Assembly (NCBI GenBank): GCA_036555725.1
Contig: DATBKU010000040.1
Location: 62,001 to 126,000, forward strand
Direction of reading: 5' to 3'
Source: CALAED01 sp036555725
GTDB lineage: Bacteria > Actinomycetota > Actinomycetes > Streptosporangiales > Streptosporangiaceae
Length of the DNA stretch: 64,000 nucleotides
In this document: in pieces, positions 1-7,862 of the stretch
Position numbering within the stretch: the stretch's first letter is position 1
Layout of the letters: each line of letters opens with the position of its first letter
Made by a program: the position numbers and the translations under genes
The notes under the pieces: model-generated
The model's input: only the letters and a program-made list of their open reading frames with translations
The model's database searches: none
What the model was told of the DNA's origin: nothing

Positions 1-471
1 CACCGTCTGGATCTTGTTGTTGTAGGTGAGGACGGCGTCGTTGTAGTACTGCCGCGAGTAGCTGATGCGGTTCTCGGTCGCGGACAGCTCCTCCTGGAGA
101 TCGCGGAAGTTCTGGTTGGCCTTCAGGTCGGGGTAGGCCTCGGCCACGGCGAACAGGCTCTTCAGCGCGCCGGTCAGCGCGCCCTCCGCCTGCGCCCGCT
201 GTCCCGGGCCGTTGGCGTTGATGGCGCCGGCCCGCGCCGCCACCACCGCCTCCAGGGTCTGCCGCTCGTGCGCGGCGTAGCCCTTGACGGTCTCGACGAG
301 GTTGGGGATCAGGTCGAAGCGCCGCTTGAGCTGGACGTCGATCTGCGCCCAGGCGTTGTCGATCTCGTTGCGCCTGCGCACCAGGGCGTTGTACGTCGCC
401 GCGAGGTAGATGACACCGATGATCAGGACGATCAGGATGACGGTGAGCAGGGCAACAGCGATCACGGCCAC
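1..471 (-). CDS. LemA family protein (C-terminus outside window)
   Basis: The 157 codons present begin with a GTG at 471, preceded by a good ribosome site (AAAGGAGA). The first 25 residues form one hydrophobic helix (VAVIAVALLTVILIVLIIG), followed by the LemA signature: YNALVRRRNEIDNAWAQIDV, a QLKRRFDLIPNLVETVKGYA stretch, an acidic/alanine linker and the tail NFRDLQEELSATENRI then YSRQYYNDAVLTYNNKIQTV. LemA proteins are small single-pass membrane proteins with a helical bundle; their biochemical role is not settled. The gene runs off the left edge, so only the last part (normally some 25-40 residues) is missing. Confidence in the family is high because the order of motifs is diagnostic; function is not inferred. 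Confidence 0.93.
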   Translation of the reverse strand, partial: MAVIAVALLTVILIVLIIGVIYLAATYNALVRRRNEIDNAWAQIDVQLKRRFDLIPNLVETVKGYAAHERQTLEAVVAARAGAINANGPGQRAQAEGALTGALKSLFAVAEAYPDLKANQNFRDLQEELSATENRISYSRQYYNDAVLTYNNKIQTV

Positions 472-572
472 GGCTTTCTCCTTTGGCGGGCGGTCCCTCG
501 TGAACGTCGCTGTGCACTGCGTGCGGCGACGTGTACGCATTGTCAGACGCAAGCCGCTGACCGGGAAGCACG

Positions 573-596
573 CACCTGGCCGGATCCGGCCAGGTG
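573..596 (-). terminator. Perfect 24-bp palindrome after the Crp-cyclase gene
   Basis: Positions 573-584 and 585-596 are exact reverse complements (half-site CACCTGGCCGGA). The element lies 15 bases past the stop of the Crp-type regulator and before the LemA ribosome site on the same strand. It would fold to a very stable G/C hairpin but has no T-tract, as is usual in actinomycetes. A terminator is the simplest reading; a protein site is possible. Confidence 0.55.
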
Positions 597-610
597 GGGA
601 TTTGAGAGGG

Positions 611-2113
611 CTAGCCGAGGGCGCGGTCGCCGTCGATATGGACGTCGTGGTGCCGGTCGTCCACCGCCTGCGGACGAGTCGTCCGCGGGCGCAGAGAGGT
701 CGGCGGGCGGGCGGCCCCGGCGAGATGCATCCAGGCCGTGACCGCCGACTCCTTCACCCGGCAGTCCACCCGCTGGTAGCCGGCCGGGTCGACGTAGCCC
801 GGGCCGTGCTTGACGACGGTCTCGTAGACGAAGGGCGAGACGATGACGCCCAGGTCGGCGGCCGTGCCGGCGAGCTGTTCCTTGAGGACGGGCGCCTCGA
901 CCAGCCGGGCGGTCTGGATGATCGACTCCCCGCTCACGCCCTCGCCGTCGGGCGTCACCGGGCCGACGTTGAGCGCGAGCCGTAGCTGGATGCGTACGGC
1001 GTCGCTCGACTGGCGGTTGTGCCGTCGGAGTGAGGCGGCCAGCCGGGCCACCAGCGGGTCCACGATCGAGGCCGTCGGCACGGTCGGCGGCACCACGATG
1101 AGCACGCCGTCGCCGCGGTCCTCGTGGTAGCCGGCCGCCCACGAGACGCCCGACCACTCGAACGCGTCCCGGAGCAGCTCGTACATCCGGCGGCGCACCG
1201 TTTGCCGGTCGAAGTCGTCGCGGTCTTCCGCGCCGAACGCCGCGATGTCGGTGAGCACGATCGAGCAGTTACGCCCCGCCCAGCCGCGCGGAAACGCCCG
1301 CGTCGGCCCGTTGAGGTACGCCGGCGTCGGGTCGTACGTGTCGTACGTGTCGTACGCCGGCGGCGGGGAGGGGTCGGGCTCGGGGCGGCCGTAGATGCGC
1401 GTCAGCGCGCCGAGGTCGAGGACGGCGATCCGGTACTTCGAGGCCTGGATGATCCGCTCCGTGTGCCACGAGCCGAGCACTCGGGAGACCGTTCGTACCG
1501 GCACGTCGGCCAGGCTCGCCAGGTCGCGGTTGGAGATCGGCAGACTGAGCATGGCCAGCGGCCCGTCGTCGGCGCCTTCGCGCAGCACGAGGTCCAAGAC
1601 CAGGGCCGCCAGCCGGCGCTCGACGGGCTCGCCGGTCAGGACCTGGCCGGGTACGGACGGGCCCGCCGCGGACGGCTCCGGCAGGGAGCGGCCGCACACT
1701 TCGGCGCGCCGGTCGTGCCCCTGCCGCTCCAGGACGTCGAGGATCCGCGGGTGGTCCGCGAGAAGGCCGGCGAGGTCCGCGGCGCTCATCTGCAGCGTCT
1801 CGACCGGACTGAGCGCGATCACGCTGGCCGACCGCGGCCGGATGCGCAGCATCGCGCGCTCGCCGACGAACTCGCCGGACCCGCGCAGGGCGACCACCCG
1901 TTCGCGGCCGGCCTCGTCGACGCAGACCTTCGTCCAGCCGGACTGGATCACCATGACCCGGTCGGCGGGGTCGCCTTCGCGGAGCAGCACGGCGCCCGCG
2001 GCGAAGGCCGCCGACCGGGCCCGGGCCGCGAACGCCCGCTGCTCGATACCCGTCAAACCACTCCAGAAGCTGCGCGGGTGAACAGGTACCGCAAAGCAGC
2101 TCATGATCGACAT
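611..2113 (-). CDS. Crp/Fnr-type regulator fused to a class III nucleotidyl-cyclase-like domain
   Basis: 500 residues from the ATG at 2113, chosen over an ATG at 2164 because AGGGGGA lies just upstream. Residues about 15-130 are a cyclic-nucleotide-binding jelly roll (FAAGAVLLREGDPADRVMVI, GEFVGERAML). Residues about 165-235 are a Crp winged helix (LPISNRDLASLADVPVRTVS). After a DTYDTYDP linker, whose DNA is three near-copies of a 9-mer, residues about 280-460 resemble an adenylate/guanylate cyclase fold (SIVLTDIAAFGAEDRDDFDR, YHEDRGDGVLIVVPP, LRLALNVGPV), with the two aspartates (TDI and RGDG) expected to bind metal. The terminal 20 residues are unrelated low complexity. The protein may sense a nucleotide and bind DNA. 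Whether the cyclase domain is catalytic or only a sensor is unknown. It is the only gene in its transcript, with hairpins on both sides. Confidence 0.85.
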   Translation of the reverse strand: MSIMSCFAVPVHPRSFWSGLTGIEQRAFAARARSAAFAAGAVLLREGDPADRVMVIQSGWTKVCVDEAGRERVVALRGSGEFVGERAMLRIRPRSASVIALSPVETLQMSAADLAGLLADHPRILDVLERQGHDRRAEVCGRSLPEPSAAGPSVPGQVLTGEPVERRLAALVLDLVLREGADDGPLAMLSLPISNRDLASLADVPVRTVSRVLGSWHTERIIQASKYRIAVLDLGALTRIYGRPEPDPSPPPAYDTYDTYDPTPAYLNGPTRAFPRGWAGRNCSIVLTDIAAFGAEDRDDFDRQTVRRRMYELLRDAFEWSGVSWAAGYHEDRGDGVLIVVPPTVPTASIVDPLVARLAASLRRHNRQSSDAVRIQLRLALNVGPVTPDGEGVSGESIIQTARLVEAPVLKEQLAGTAADLGVIVSPFVYETVVKHGPGYVDPAGYQRVDCRVKESAVTAWMHLAGAARPPTSLRPRTTRPQAVDDRHHDVHIDGDRALG

Positions 2114-2298
2114 CGGATCCCCCTGTGACTCGGTCTGGCCAGACCATCCCCTTGAACGACTCAAAAACCCGAACTGTCCAGACTTTTGAGCAGTTTTACT
2201 CTGGGTCTGAGATTCTCACAAGGGCCCAATGGCCCAAAATGCCGAAGAGTGATTGAGCGATCACGCATCGTGCGTAGTCGCCTCGTACAGGTAAATGA
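2114..2298. other. A/T-rich intergenic region, no gene seen
   Basis: This 185-base gap separates the GH3 stop from the Crp-cyclase start, both on the minus strand. It is clearly richer in A/T than its surroundings (for example the stretch at 2160-2205) and probably carries the regulator promoter. I could not settle on a convincing -35/-10 pair. A short inverted repeat GGGCC-CAAT-GGCCC lies at about 2223-2236. No coding signal is evident on either strand. Confidence 0.5.
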
Positions 2299-5022
2299 CT
2301 ATCTGACGTAGACGACGAAGTCCGCCGAGCGGCCGGCGCCCCGATACGTCACGGTGGCGGTGACCGTGGCCACCCCGGCGCGGACCGTATGGATCGCACC
2401 GGCCCGGTCCACCGACACGACGCTCGGCCGGTTGCTGCGGTAGCGGACGGTCATGCCCGCCGGCAGCGACCGGCTCGCGCCCTTCGTGACGTAGCCGTAC
2501 AGGGTGTCGTCGCTCATCCCCACGGTGAGCTGTGGATCGACGACGGCGCCGGCCGGGAAGAACACCCGGTCGGCGATGCCCTGCGCGCCATCGCCCGACA
2601 CGACGGGCTTGGCGGTGACGACGGACGGCGCGGGCCGCAGCGCGCCGCCGACCCGGACGGTGGTCTGCTGCCTGATGTCGGCGCTGGAGCCGCCGAGCTG
2701 GAGGCCGTACGTCCCGGAGTCGACGACCCACCGGCCCTGGCCCTGGCCTTGACCCTGGTCGAAGAAGGCCAGGTCGGCGACCTTGACGGTGAAATGCACC
2801 CGCTTGGTCTGGTGCGGCCGCAGCGAGACCTTCTCGAAGGCGCGCAGCCGCTTGATCGGTCGCTCGAGCGCGGCGGGCGCGTCCGGCGTGGCGACGTAAA
2901 GCTGGGCCACCTCGTCGCCGGGCACCGAGCCGGTGTTGGTGACGTTCGCGCTCACGTGCAGGGTGCCGTTGGCGTCGATGTGCTTCCGGTCGACCGTGAG
3001 GTGGGAGTACTTGAACGTGGCGTAGCTCAGGCCATAGCCGAACGGGTAGGACACCTGGCCTGTGAAGTACATGTACGTGCGGCCGAGGCTCGATCCGGAC
3101 GGCCTGATGCCGTAGTCGCCGATGGCCGGCAGCTGCGAGGCGTCGGCGTACCAGGTGAACGGCAGGTGTCCGCTGGGGTTGTACGCGCCGAGCAGCACGT
3201 CGGCGAGCGACTCGCCCTTGCGCTGGCCGTTGTACGAGCTCCAGAGCATGGCCTTGACGTTGGGCTCGAAGCTCTTGACGTCGACCTGGCCGACGGTCTC
3301 CATGTAGACGACGGTGTTCGGGTTCTTCGCCGCCACCTGGTTGATCAGGTCGGCCTGCGCGCCCGGCAGCGCCAGCGTGGTGCGGTCGACGTCCTCGCGC
3401 GAGGTGGTGTTGTCGGTGCCGGCGTAGACGATGACTGCGTCGTAGCCGGCGGCCGCGTCGACCGACGCCTGGTCGACCGTGCCGAGGCCGGCGCCGGTGA
3501 CGCCGGGCAGGAAGTCGACCGTCGCGTCAGGGTCGATGGCCTGCACCGCTGCCTTGACGCCGTTATAGCCGTTGACCTCCTTGGCGATGCCGGCCGGCCC
3601 TTGAGTACTCGAGTAGCCGCCGAGGAACATCGTGGCCGGGTTCGCATACGGGCCGATGACAGCGACCTTGTACGGCCCGGACGCCGGCACCTTGAGCGGC
3701 AGCAGACTGCCGGCGTTCTTCAGCAGCACGATGCTCTGGTCGCCGGCCTTGCGCGCCATCGACAGCCGCTCCGGGGTCTCGGTGACGGCGTTGTTGGCGT
3801 CGGAGTTCACCCACGTGCCGGGCGCCAGCCGCGCCCTGGCCTGCGCGACCCACGGCACCTTCGTCTCGTCGTCGAACTCGCCGAGCTTGATCCGCGCCGT
3901 GAACAGCCGTACGAGCGAGATGTCCATGTCGTTCTCGTTGTACGTGTCGGTCTGCGTGACGATGCCCTGGGTGACGGCGGTGGGCAGCGTGTTCCCGTAG
4001 TTGAAGTTGTCGTGGAAGCCGCGCTGGCAGTCGAGGTCCTCGCCGGCGGCGTTGGCGAACGCGTGCCGCTCGATGTTGTCCAGCGGATGCGGATAGCCCG
4101 GCGGCTGCCAGTGATGACCGGCCTGGATCTCGAAGATCGCGTCGCAGTCGGAGGTGAAAAAGCCGTTGAATCCGAAGGTCTCGCGGGCGAGCGTGTCGAT
4201 GAGGTAGACGTCGGCGGCGGCCGGGACGCCGTTCACCCGGTTGTACGCGCTCATGATCGAGGCCGGGTCGCTCTGCTGGACCAGCCCGCGGAACTGCGCG
4301 GTGTAGTACTCGCGCAGCGTCCGGTCGTCCATGTCGGACGTGCCGGTGCGCCGGTTGAACTCGCTGTTGTTCGCCGCGTAGTGCTTGAGCGTCGTGCTGA
4401 CCTTGCGATAGCCCTTGCCCGACGGAAGCGGCCGGCCGCGCTCGTCCTTGCCCTCCATCCCGTTGACGAACTGCGATGCGATGGCCGTCGTCAGCATGGG
4501 ATCTTCGCTGAACACCTCGTCGTTGCGTCCCCACCGCGGGTCGCGGGCCAGGTTGACCGTGGGCGAGTAGAAGTTCAGGTCGAGGCTGTTGTTCCGTACG
4601 ACGTCGCGCGCCTCGTCGGAGATCAGGCTCGCCTCCCGGTTCATCAGGCCGGGATTCCAGGTCGAGCCGAGCGACAGATCGACCGGGTACGACGTGGTGT
4701 TGATCAGCGTCGGCGGGTTCGCCTGGTCGAGCGTGCCCTCGCGCGCCACCCCGTGCGCGGCCTCGTTCCACCAGCCGTATGCGGCGATGCCCAGGCGTGG
4801 GATGGCCGCCGACTGGCTGCTGTTCATCTCGAGGGCCTTTTCCTGCAGCGTCATCCGCGAGACGAGGTCGGCGGCCCGCTCCTCGGCGGAGTACGAACGG
4901 TCCAGGTAGATCGGCGTGGCCGAGGGTGCCGGAGCCGCCGGGGCGGCAGCGGCGGCGGAGCCGGCCCACAGCGGCGCGGTCAGCACGATGGCGGCGGAGA
5001 TGAGCAGACTGCGCTTGGGCAT
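2299..5022 (-). CDS. Secreted glycoside hydrolase family 3, beta-xylosidase-like
   Basis: 907 residues from the ATG at 5022 (ribosome site AAAGGGGAG); an upstream in-frame ATG at 5130 would add 36 residues overlapping the promoter. Residues 1-28 are a signal peptide (MPKRSLLISAAIVLTAPLWA, then an AGSAAAAA cleavage region). The GH3 N-terminal barrel follows (YGWWNEAAHGVA, NLARDPRWGRNDEVFSEDP, LKHYAANNSEFNR); the nucleophile Asp is in FFTSDCDAIFE. Next are the GH3 C-terminal alpha/beta domain (VIVYAGTDNTTSREDVDRTT, NPSGHLPFTWY), a fibronectin III-like domain (GDEVAQLYV) and a C-terminal bacterial Ig-like group 2 domain (AGVATVTATVTYRG). The YGWWNEAAHGVA signature and overall size match the plant-type BXL/xylan 1,4-beta-xylosidase branch, so release of xylose or arabinose from oligosaccharides outside the cell is likely. 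Substrate is inferred, not shown. Confidence 0.9.
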   Translation of the reverse strand: MPKRSLLISAAIVLTAPLWAGSAAAAAPAAPAPSATPIYLDRSYSAEERAADLVSRMTLQEKALEMNSSQSAAIPRLGIAAYGWWNEAAHGVAREGTLDQANPPTLINTTSYPVDLSLGSTWNPGLMNREASLISDEARDVVRNNSLDLNFYSPTVNLARDPRWGRNDEVFSEDPMLTTAIASQFVNGMEGKDERGRPLPSGKGYRKVSTTLKHYAANNSEFNRRTGTSDMDDRTLREYYTAQFRGLVQQSDPASIMSAYNRVNGVPAAADVYLIDTLARETFGFNGFFTSDCDAIFEIQAGHHWQPPGYPHPLDNIERHAFANAAGEDLDCQRGFHDNFNYGNTLPTAVTQGIVTQTDTYNENDMDISLVRLFTARIKLGEFDDETKVPWVAQARARLAPGTWVNSDANNAVTETPERLSMARKAGDQSIVLLKNAGSLLPLKVPASGPYKVAVIGPYANPATMFLGGYSSTQGPAGIAKEVNGYNGVKAAVQAIDPDATVDFLPGVTGAGLGTVDQASVDAAAGYDAVIVYAGTDNTTSREDVDRTTLALPGAQADLINQVAAKNPNTVVYMETVGQVDVKSFEPNVKAMLWSSYNGQRKGESLADVLLGAYNPSGHLPFTWYADASQLPAIGDYGIRPSGSSLGRTYMYFTGQVSYPFGYGLSYATFKYSHLTVDRKHIDANGTLHVSANVTNTGSVPGDEVAQLYVATPDAPAALERPIKRLRAFEKVSLRPHQTKRVHFTVKVADLAFFDQGQGQGQGRWVVDSGTYGLQLGGSSADIRQQTTVRVGGALRPAPSVVTAKPVVSGDGAQGIADRVFFPAGAVVDPQLTVGMSDDTLYGYVTKGASRSLPAGMTVRYRSNRPSVVSVDRAGAIHTVRAGVATVTATVTYRGAGRSADFVVYVR

Positions 5023-5083
5023 GCGGCTCCCCTTTCGCGACCGGCCGGCCATGACCGGCCCGGGCCGAAGTGGGAGCTCTGTG

Positions 5084-5139
5084 AACGTATGGCGGAAGAT
5101 CAGCCGCGTCAACATTTTGTCGCCTGCCACAACAAAATG
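5084..5139 (-). promoter_or_regulatory. GH3 promoter with adjacent inverted-repeat operator
   Basis: On the minus strand a -35 TTGACG (5107-5112) is separated by exactly 17 bp from a -10 TACGTT (5084-5089), 61 bases before the GH3 start codon. Immediately upstream, CATTTTGT (5113-5120) and ACAAAATG (5132-5139) form a perfect 8-bp inverted repeat with an 11-bp spacer, in A/T-rich DNA unlike the flanks. The geometry fits an operator for a sugar-responsive regulator; no such regulator is adjacent, since the neighbouring TetR has its own sites. Confidence 0.6.
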
Positions 5140-5175
5140 GCTGGGCGCCCTCTGTCTCGCAGTACGAAACCGGTC

Positions 5176-5748
5176 CTAAGGATGCGCGGCGGTGAGGTAG
5201 CGCTGGGCCGTGGGGCCGAGCCAGGCGATGATGTCGTCCCGCGTCATGCCCACGACGGGGGGCAGCCGCAGGACGAATCGGCACAGCGCCATGCCCATGA
5301 TCTGCGAGGCCAGCAGCCCGGCGCGTACCGGCGCCTCCGCTGGGTCGGGCGCGAGCGCGGCGGCCAGCGGGAGGACTTGGTTTGCGAAGATCGCCTGCAT
5401 CTGCTCCCCCGCGGCGGCGTTGGTCACCGCGGCGCGCAGCAACGCCAGGAGCGTCTCGTCCTCTTCCCAGCGGTCCAGGAAGTGCGCGACGAGCCGGGCC
5501 CCGACCTGGGCGTGCGGGATGGTGTCGGGGTCGGGGAACCGCAGGTCGAACACGGCCGCCGCGGCGAACAGCTTCTCCTTGTTGCCGTAGTAGCGCATCA
5601 CCATCGCCGGGTCGATGTTGGCGTCGGCGGCGATGGCGCGAATCGTCGCCCGTTCGTACCCGTCGGCGGCGAAGCGTTCCTTGGCGGCGCTCAAGATGGC
5701 CGCCCGGGTGGCGTCGGAGCGGCGCGGACGCGGTTCGGTCGTGGTCAT
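5176..5748 (-). CDS. TetR family regulator of the adjacent monooxygenase
   Basis: 190 residues. The N-terminal TetR helix-turn-helix is clear at residues about 12-60 (RAAILSAAKERFAADGYERA, IRAIAADANIDPAMVMRYYG, NKEKLFAAA). The C-terminal helical ligand domain is of the TetR_C type with the ending GMTRDDIIAWLGPTAQRYL. It is transcribed away from the FAD monooxygenase at 5852. The 103-bp divergent region holds four copies of a GTCAACA-nn-TGTTGAC-like palindrome, the first of which begins at the start codon, so autorepression and repression of the monooxygenase are very likely. The inducer is unknown but is probably an aromatic or planar compound handled by the monooxygenase. Confidence 0.9.
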   Translation of the reverse strand: MTTTEPRPRRSDATRAAILSAAKERFAADGYERATIRAIAADANIDPAMVMRYYGNKEKLFAAAAVFDLRFPDPDTIPHAQVGARLVAHFLDRWEEDETLLALLRAAVTNAAAGEQMQAIFANQVLPLAAALAPDPAEAPVRAGLLASQIMGMALCRFVLRLPPVVGMTRDDIIAWLGPTAQRYLTAAHP

Positions 5749-5834
5749 GTCAACAACTGTAGGTCAACACCTGTTGACAAACCAAGGGGCTCGAACCTAG
5801 CCTTGTCAACAGATGTTGGCCAACAAGCGTTGGC
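5749..5834. promoter_or_regulatory. Four-site TetR operator array and divergent promoter
   Basis: Sites with the pattern GTCAACA-2 nt-TGTTGAC start at 5749 (GTCAACAACTGTAGGT, degenerate right half), 5763 (GTCAACACCTGTTGAC, perfect arms), 5805 (GTCAACAGATGTTGGC) and 5819 (GCCAACAAGCGTTGGC). Each pair has a 14-bp period. On the plus strand TTGACA (5774-5779) and TAGCCT (5798-5803), spaced 18 bp, make a plausible promoter for the monooxygenase; site 2 covers the -35 and site 3 follows the -10, so occupancy should block polymerase. Confidence 0.75.
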
Positions 5835-5851
5835 AGAGGGAGATGTGAGCC

Positions 5852-7327
5852 ATGTCCTCGCGTACCACCACCGATGTACTGATCGCGGGCGCCGGGCCGA
5901 CCGGGCTGCTCCTCGCCGGAGATCTCGCCCACGCGGGCGTCGCGGTCACCGTCCTCGAGCGGCGCACCGACGCGTCCAACCTGACCCGCGCGTTCGCCGT
6001 CCACGCCCGCACGCTGGAGGAGCTCGACGTCAGGGGCGTCGCCGCCGAGCTGCTGCAGACGGGTCAGCGCGTCTCGGCGCTGCGCGCGTTCGGCGCGGTG
6101 GACATCGACCTGTCCCGGTTGCCGAGCCGGTTCCCGTACCTGCTCGTGACGCCGCAGTACGAGACCGAGCGGGTGCTGGAGCATCGCGCCAAGGCGCTCG
6201 GCGCCGAGATCGTGCACGGCGCGGAGGTCGTCGCGCTGCGCCAGGACGACGCCGGCGTGGACGTGGACGTACGGTCACCGGACGGGGCCGTGCACACGCG
6301 GCACGCCGCGTACCTCGTCGGCACCGACGGGGTGCACAGCGCCGTGCGGCACACGCTCGGCCTGCCCTTCCCCGGGCACGCGGCGGTGCGGTCGGTGATG
6401 CTGGCCGACGTACGGCTGACCGAGACGCCGAAGCACACGCTGTCATTCAACGGAGTCAGTGCCGGGTTCGCGTTCATCGCCCCGTTCGGCGACGGGTGGT
6501 ACCGGATCATCGCCTGGGACCGGCACCGACAGCTGCCCGACGACGCGCCGGTCGACTTCGACGAGATCCGCGAGATCACCCGCAAGGTGTTCGGCACCGA
6601 CTTCGGCATGCACGACCCGCGCTGGCTGTCGCGGTTCCACAGTGACGAGCGGCAGGCCCCGCACTATCGCGTCGGGAGGGTGTTCCTGGCCGGCGACGCC
6701 GCGCATGTGCACTCCCCCGCCGGCGGGCAGGGCATGAATACCAGCCTGCAGGACGCGGCCAACCTCGGCTGGAAGCTGGCGGCCGTACTGCAGGGGCACG
6801 CGCCGCAGGCGCTGCTCGACACGTACGAGGCGGAGCGGCACCCCGTCGGCCGCATGGTGCTGCGCGGCAGCGGTGCGCTGCTGCGGTTGGCCGCGATGCG
6901 GTCGGCGCCGCTGCGCGCGATCCGCAACGTGATCGGCCAGACCGCCGTACGGCTCGGTCCGGTGGGGGGCAGGTTCGCCGGTGCGGTCTCCGGCGTGGCG
7001 ATCGCCTACCCGGCGCCGCGCGGGGCGCATCCGCTGACCGGTCGCCGCGCACCGGACGTACCGCTGGCCGGCGACGGGCCGGCCCGGCTGTACGAGGCGT
7101 TGCGTTCGGGCCGGTTCGTGCTCGTCGCCCGCAACGGTGTCGCCGCCCTGCCGGAGAGGTTGGCGGACCGTGTAGATGTCGTCGCGCCGGCCGGGCCGGG
7201 CACGCCCGCGATGCTCGTCCGTCCGGACGCCTACGTCGCGTGGGCGGCGGACGGTGGCAACGCCGACGGGCTCGCGGACGCGGCCACGCGCGACCCGCTC
7301 GCGACGATCATCGGCGACTTCACTTAG
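5852..7327 (+). CDS. FAD-dependent aromatic monooxygenase (PHBH-like, class A)
   Basis: 491 residues; the start follows a GAGGGAGA site. A Rossmann FAD motif opens the protein (VLIAGAGPTGLLLAGDLAHA, then VTVLERR). The class A DG motif is present (YLVGTDGVHSAVRHTLGL), as is the second FAD motif (FLAGDAAHVHSPAGGQGMN, then LQDAANLGWKLAAVLQG). The C-terminal thioredoxin-like fold typical of this class is short here (about residues 395-490). Such enzymes use NAD(P)H and O2 to hydroxylate aromatic rings in antibiotic biosynthesis, antibiotic inactivation or xenobiotic breakdown. Control by a divergent TetR with multiple operators favours an inducible detoxifying role over a biosynthetic one; that is inference. 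No other pathway gene is attached. Confidence 0.88.
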   Translation: MSSRTTTDVLIAGAGPTGLLLAGDLAHAGVAVTVLERRTDASNLTRAFAVHARTLEELDVRGVAAELLQTGQRVSALRAFGAVDIDLSRLPSRFPYLLVTPQYETERVLEHRAKALGAEIVHGAEVVALRQDDAGVDVDVRSPDGAVHTRHAAYLVGTDGVHSAVRHTLGLPFPGHAAVRSVMLADVRLTETPKHTLSFNGVSAGFAFIAPFGDGWYRIIAWDRHRQLPDDAPVDFDEIREITRKVFGTDFGMHDPRWLSRFHSDERQAPHYRVGRVFLAGDAAHVHSPAGGQGMNTSLQDAANLGWKLAAVLQGHAPQALLDTYEAERHPVGRMVLRGSGALLRLAAMRSAPLRAIRNVIGQTAVRLGPVGGRFAGAVSGVAIAYPAPRGAHPLTGRRAPDVPLAGDGPARLYEALRSGRFVLVARNGVAALPERLADRVDVVAPAGPGTPAMLVRPDAYVAWAADGGNADGLADAATRDPLATIIGDFT

Positions 7328-7366
7328 CGCATATACCATCGGGTGCCTAAGAGGAAGGACATCCGA

Positions 7367-7837
7367 GTGAACAGAAGCGAACTTGTTGCCGCCGTTGCCG
7401 CGAAAGTGGGCAGCGACCAGGCCCAGGCGCGTCGACATGTCGACGCGGTGTTCGACGCGATCATGAGCAGCGTCGTCGACGGCGAACGGGTCGTCGTCAC
7501 CGGGTTCGGCACGTTCGACCGGGTCACCCGGCCGGCTCGCACAGTCCGCAACCCGCGCACCGGCCAGCCGATCGAGGTGGCGTCGACCCAGGCGCCGCGG
7601 TTCAGCGTCGGCCGGACCTTCAAGGAGACGGTTTCTGGCGTCCCGGGTCCCGCCCGGTTGAGCGCCGCGAAGCCCGCCGTCAAGACGGCCACGAAGGTGT
7701 CGGCCAAGGTGGACGCCGACGAGACCGCGAACGGCAAGAAGAAGAAAAAGAAGAAGGACGTCCTGGTAGCCAACGGGACGAAGAAGGCCAAGGCCGCGAA
7801 GTCGGCCAAGAAGAAGGCCGCCCGCAAGGGCAAGTAG
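7367..7837 (+). CDS. HU-type nucleoid protein with lysine-rich histone-like tail
   Basis: 156 residues from the GTG at 7367, preceded by GAGGAAGGA; an earlier in-frame GTG at 7343 would include the ribosome site in the protein and is rejected. Residues 1-90 are a canonical HU fold (MNRSELVAAVAAKVGSDQAQ, VVVTGFGTFDRVTRPARTVR, NPRTGQPIEV). Residues 100-156 form a Lys/Ala-rich basic tail including a run of seven lysines and AKKKAARKGK at the end. This is the HupS-like actinomycete form, in which the tail resembles histone H1 and increases DNA binding. It is a single-gene unit; a possible -10 TATACC lies at about 7333. Role: chromosome compaction, often linked to sporulation in relatives. Confidence 0.93.
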   Translation: MNRSELVAAVAAKVGSDQAQARRHVDAVFDAIMSSVVDGERVVVTGFGTFDRVTRPARTVRNPRTGQPIEVASTQAPRFSVGRTFKETVSGVPGPARLSAAKPAVKTATKVSAKVDADETANGKKKKKKKDVLVANGTKKAKAAKSAKKKAARKGK

Positions 7838-7862
7838 CCGGTTCGTACGGCCGGTTACGGGT

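Noticed and set aside
2389..6645. Open frame of 1418 codons on the plus strand across the GH3 and TetR genes
   Set aside because: It is the antisense shadow of high-G+C coding genes; composition is Arg/Asp/Val-rich without domains, and it crosses known genes on both strands.
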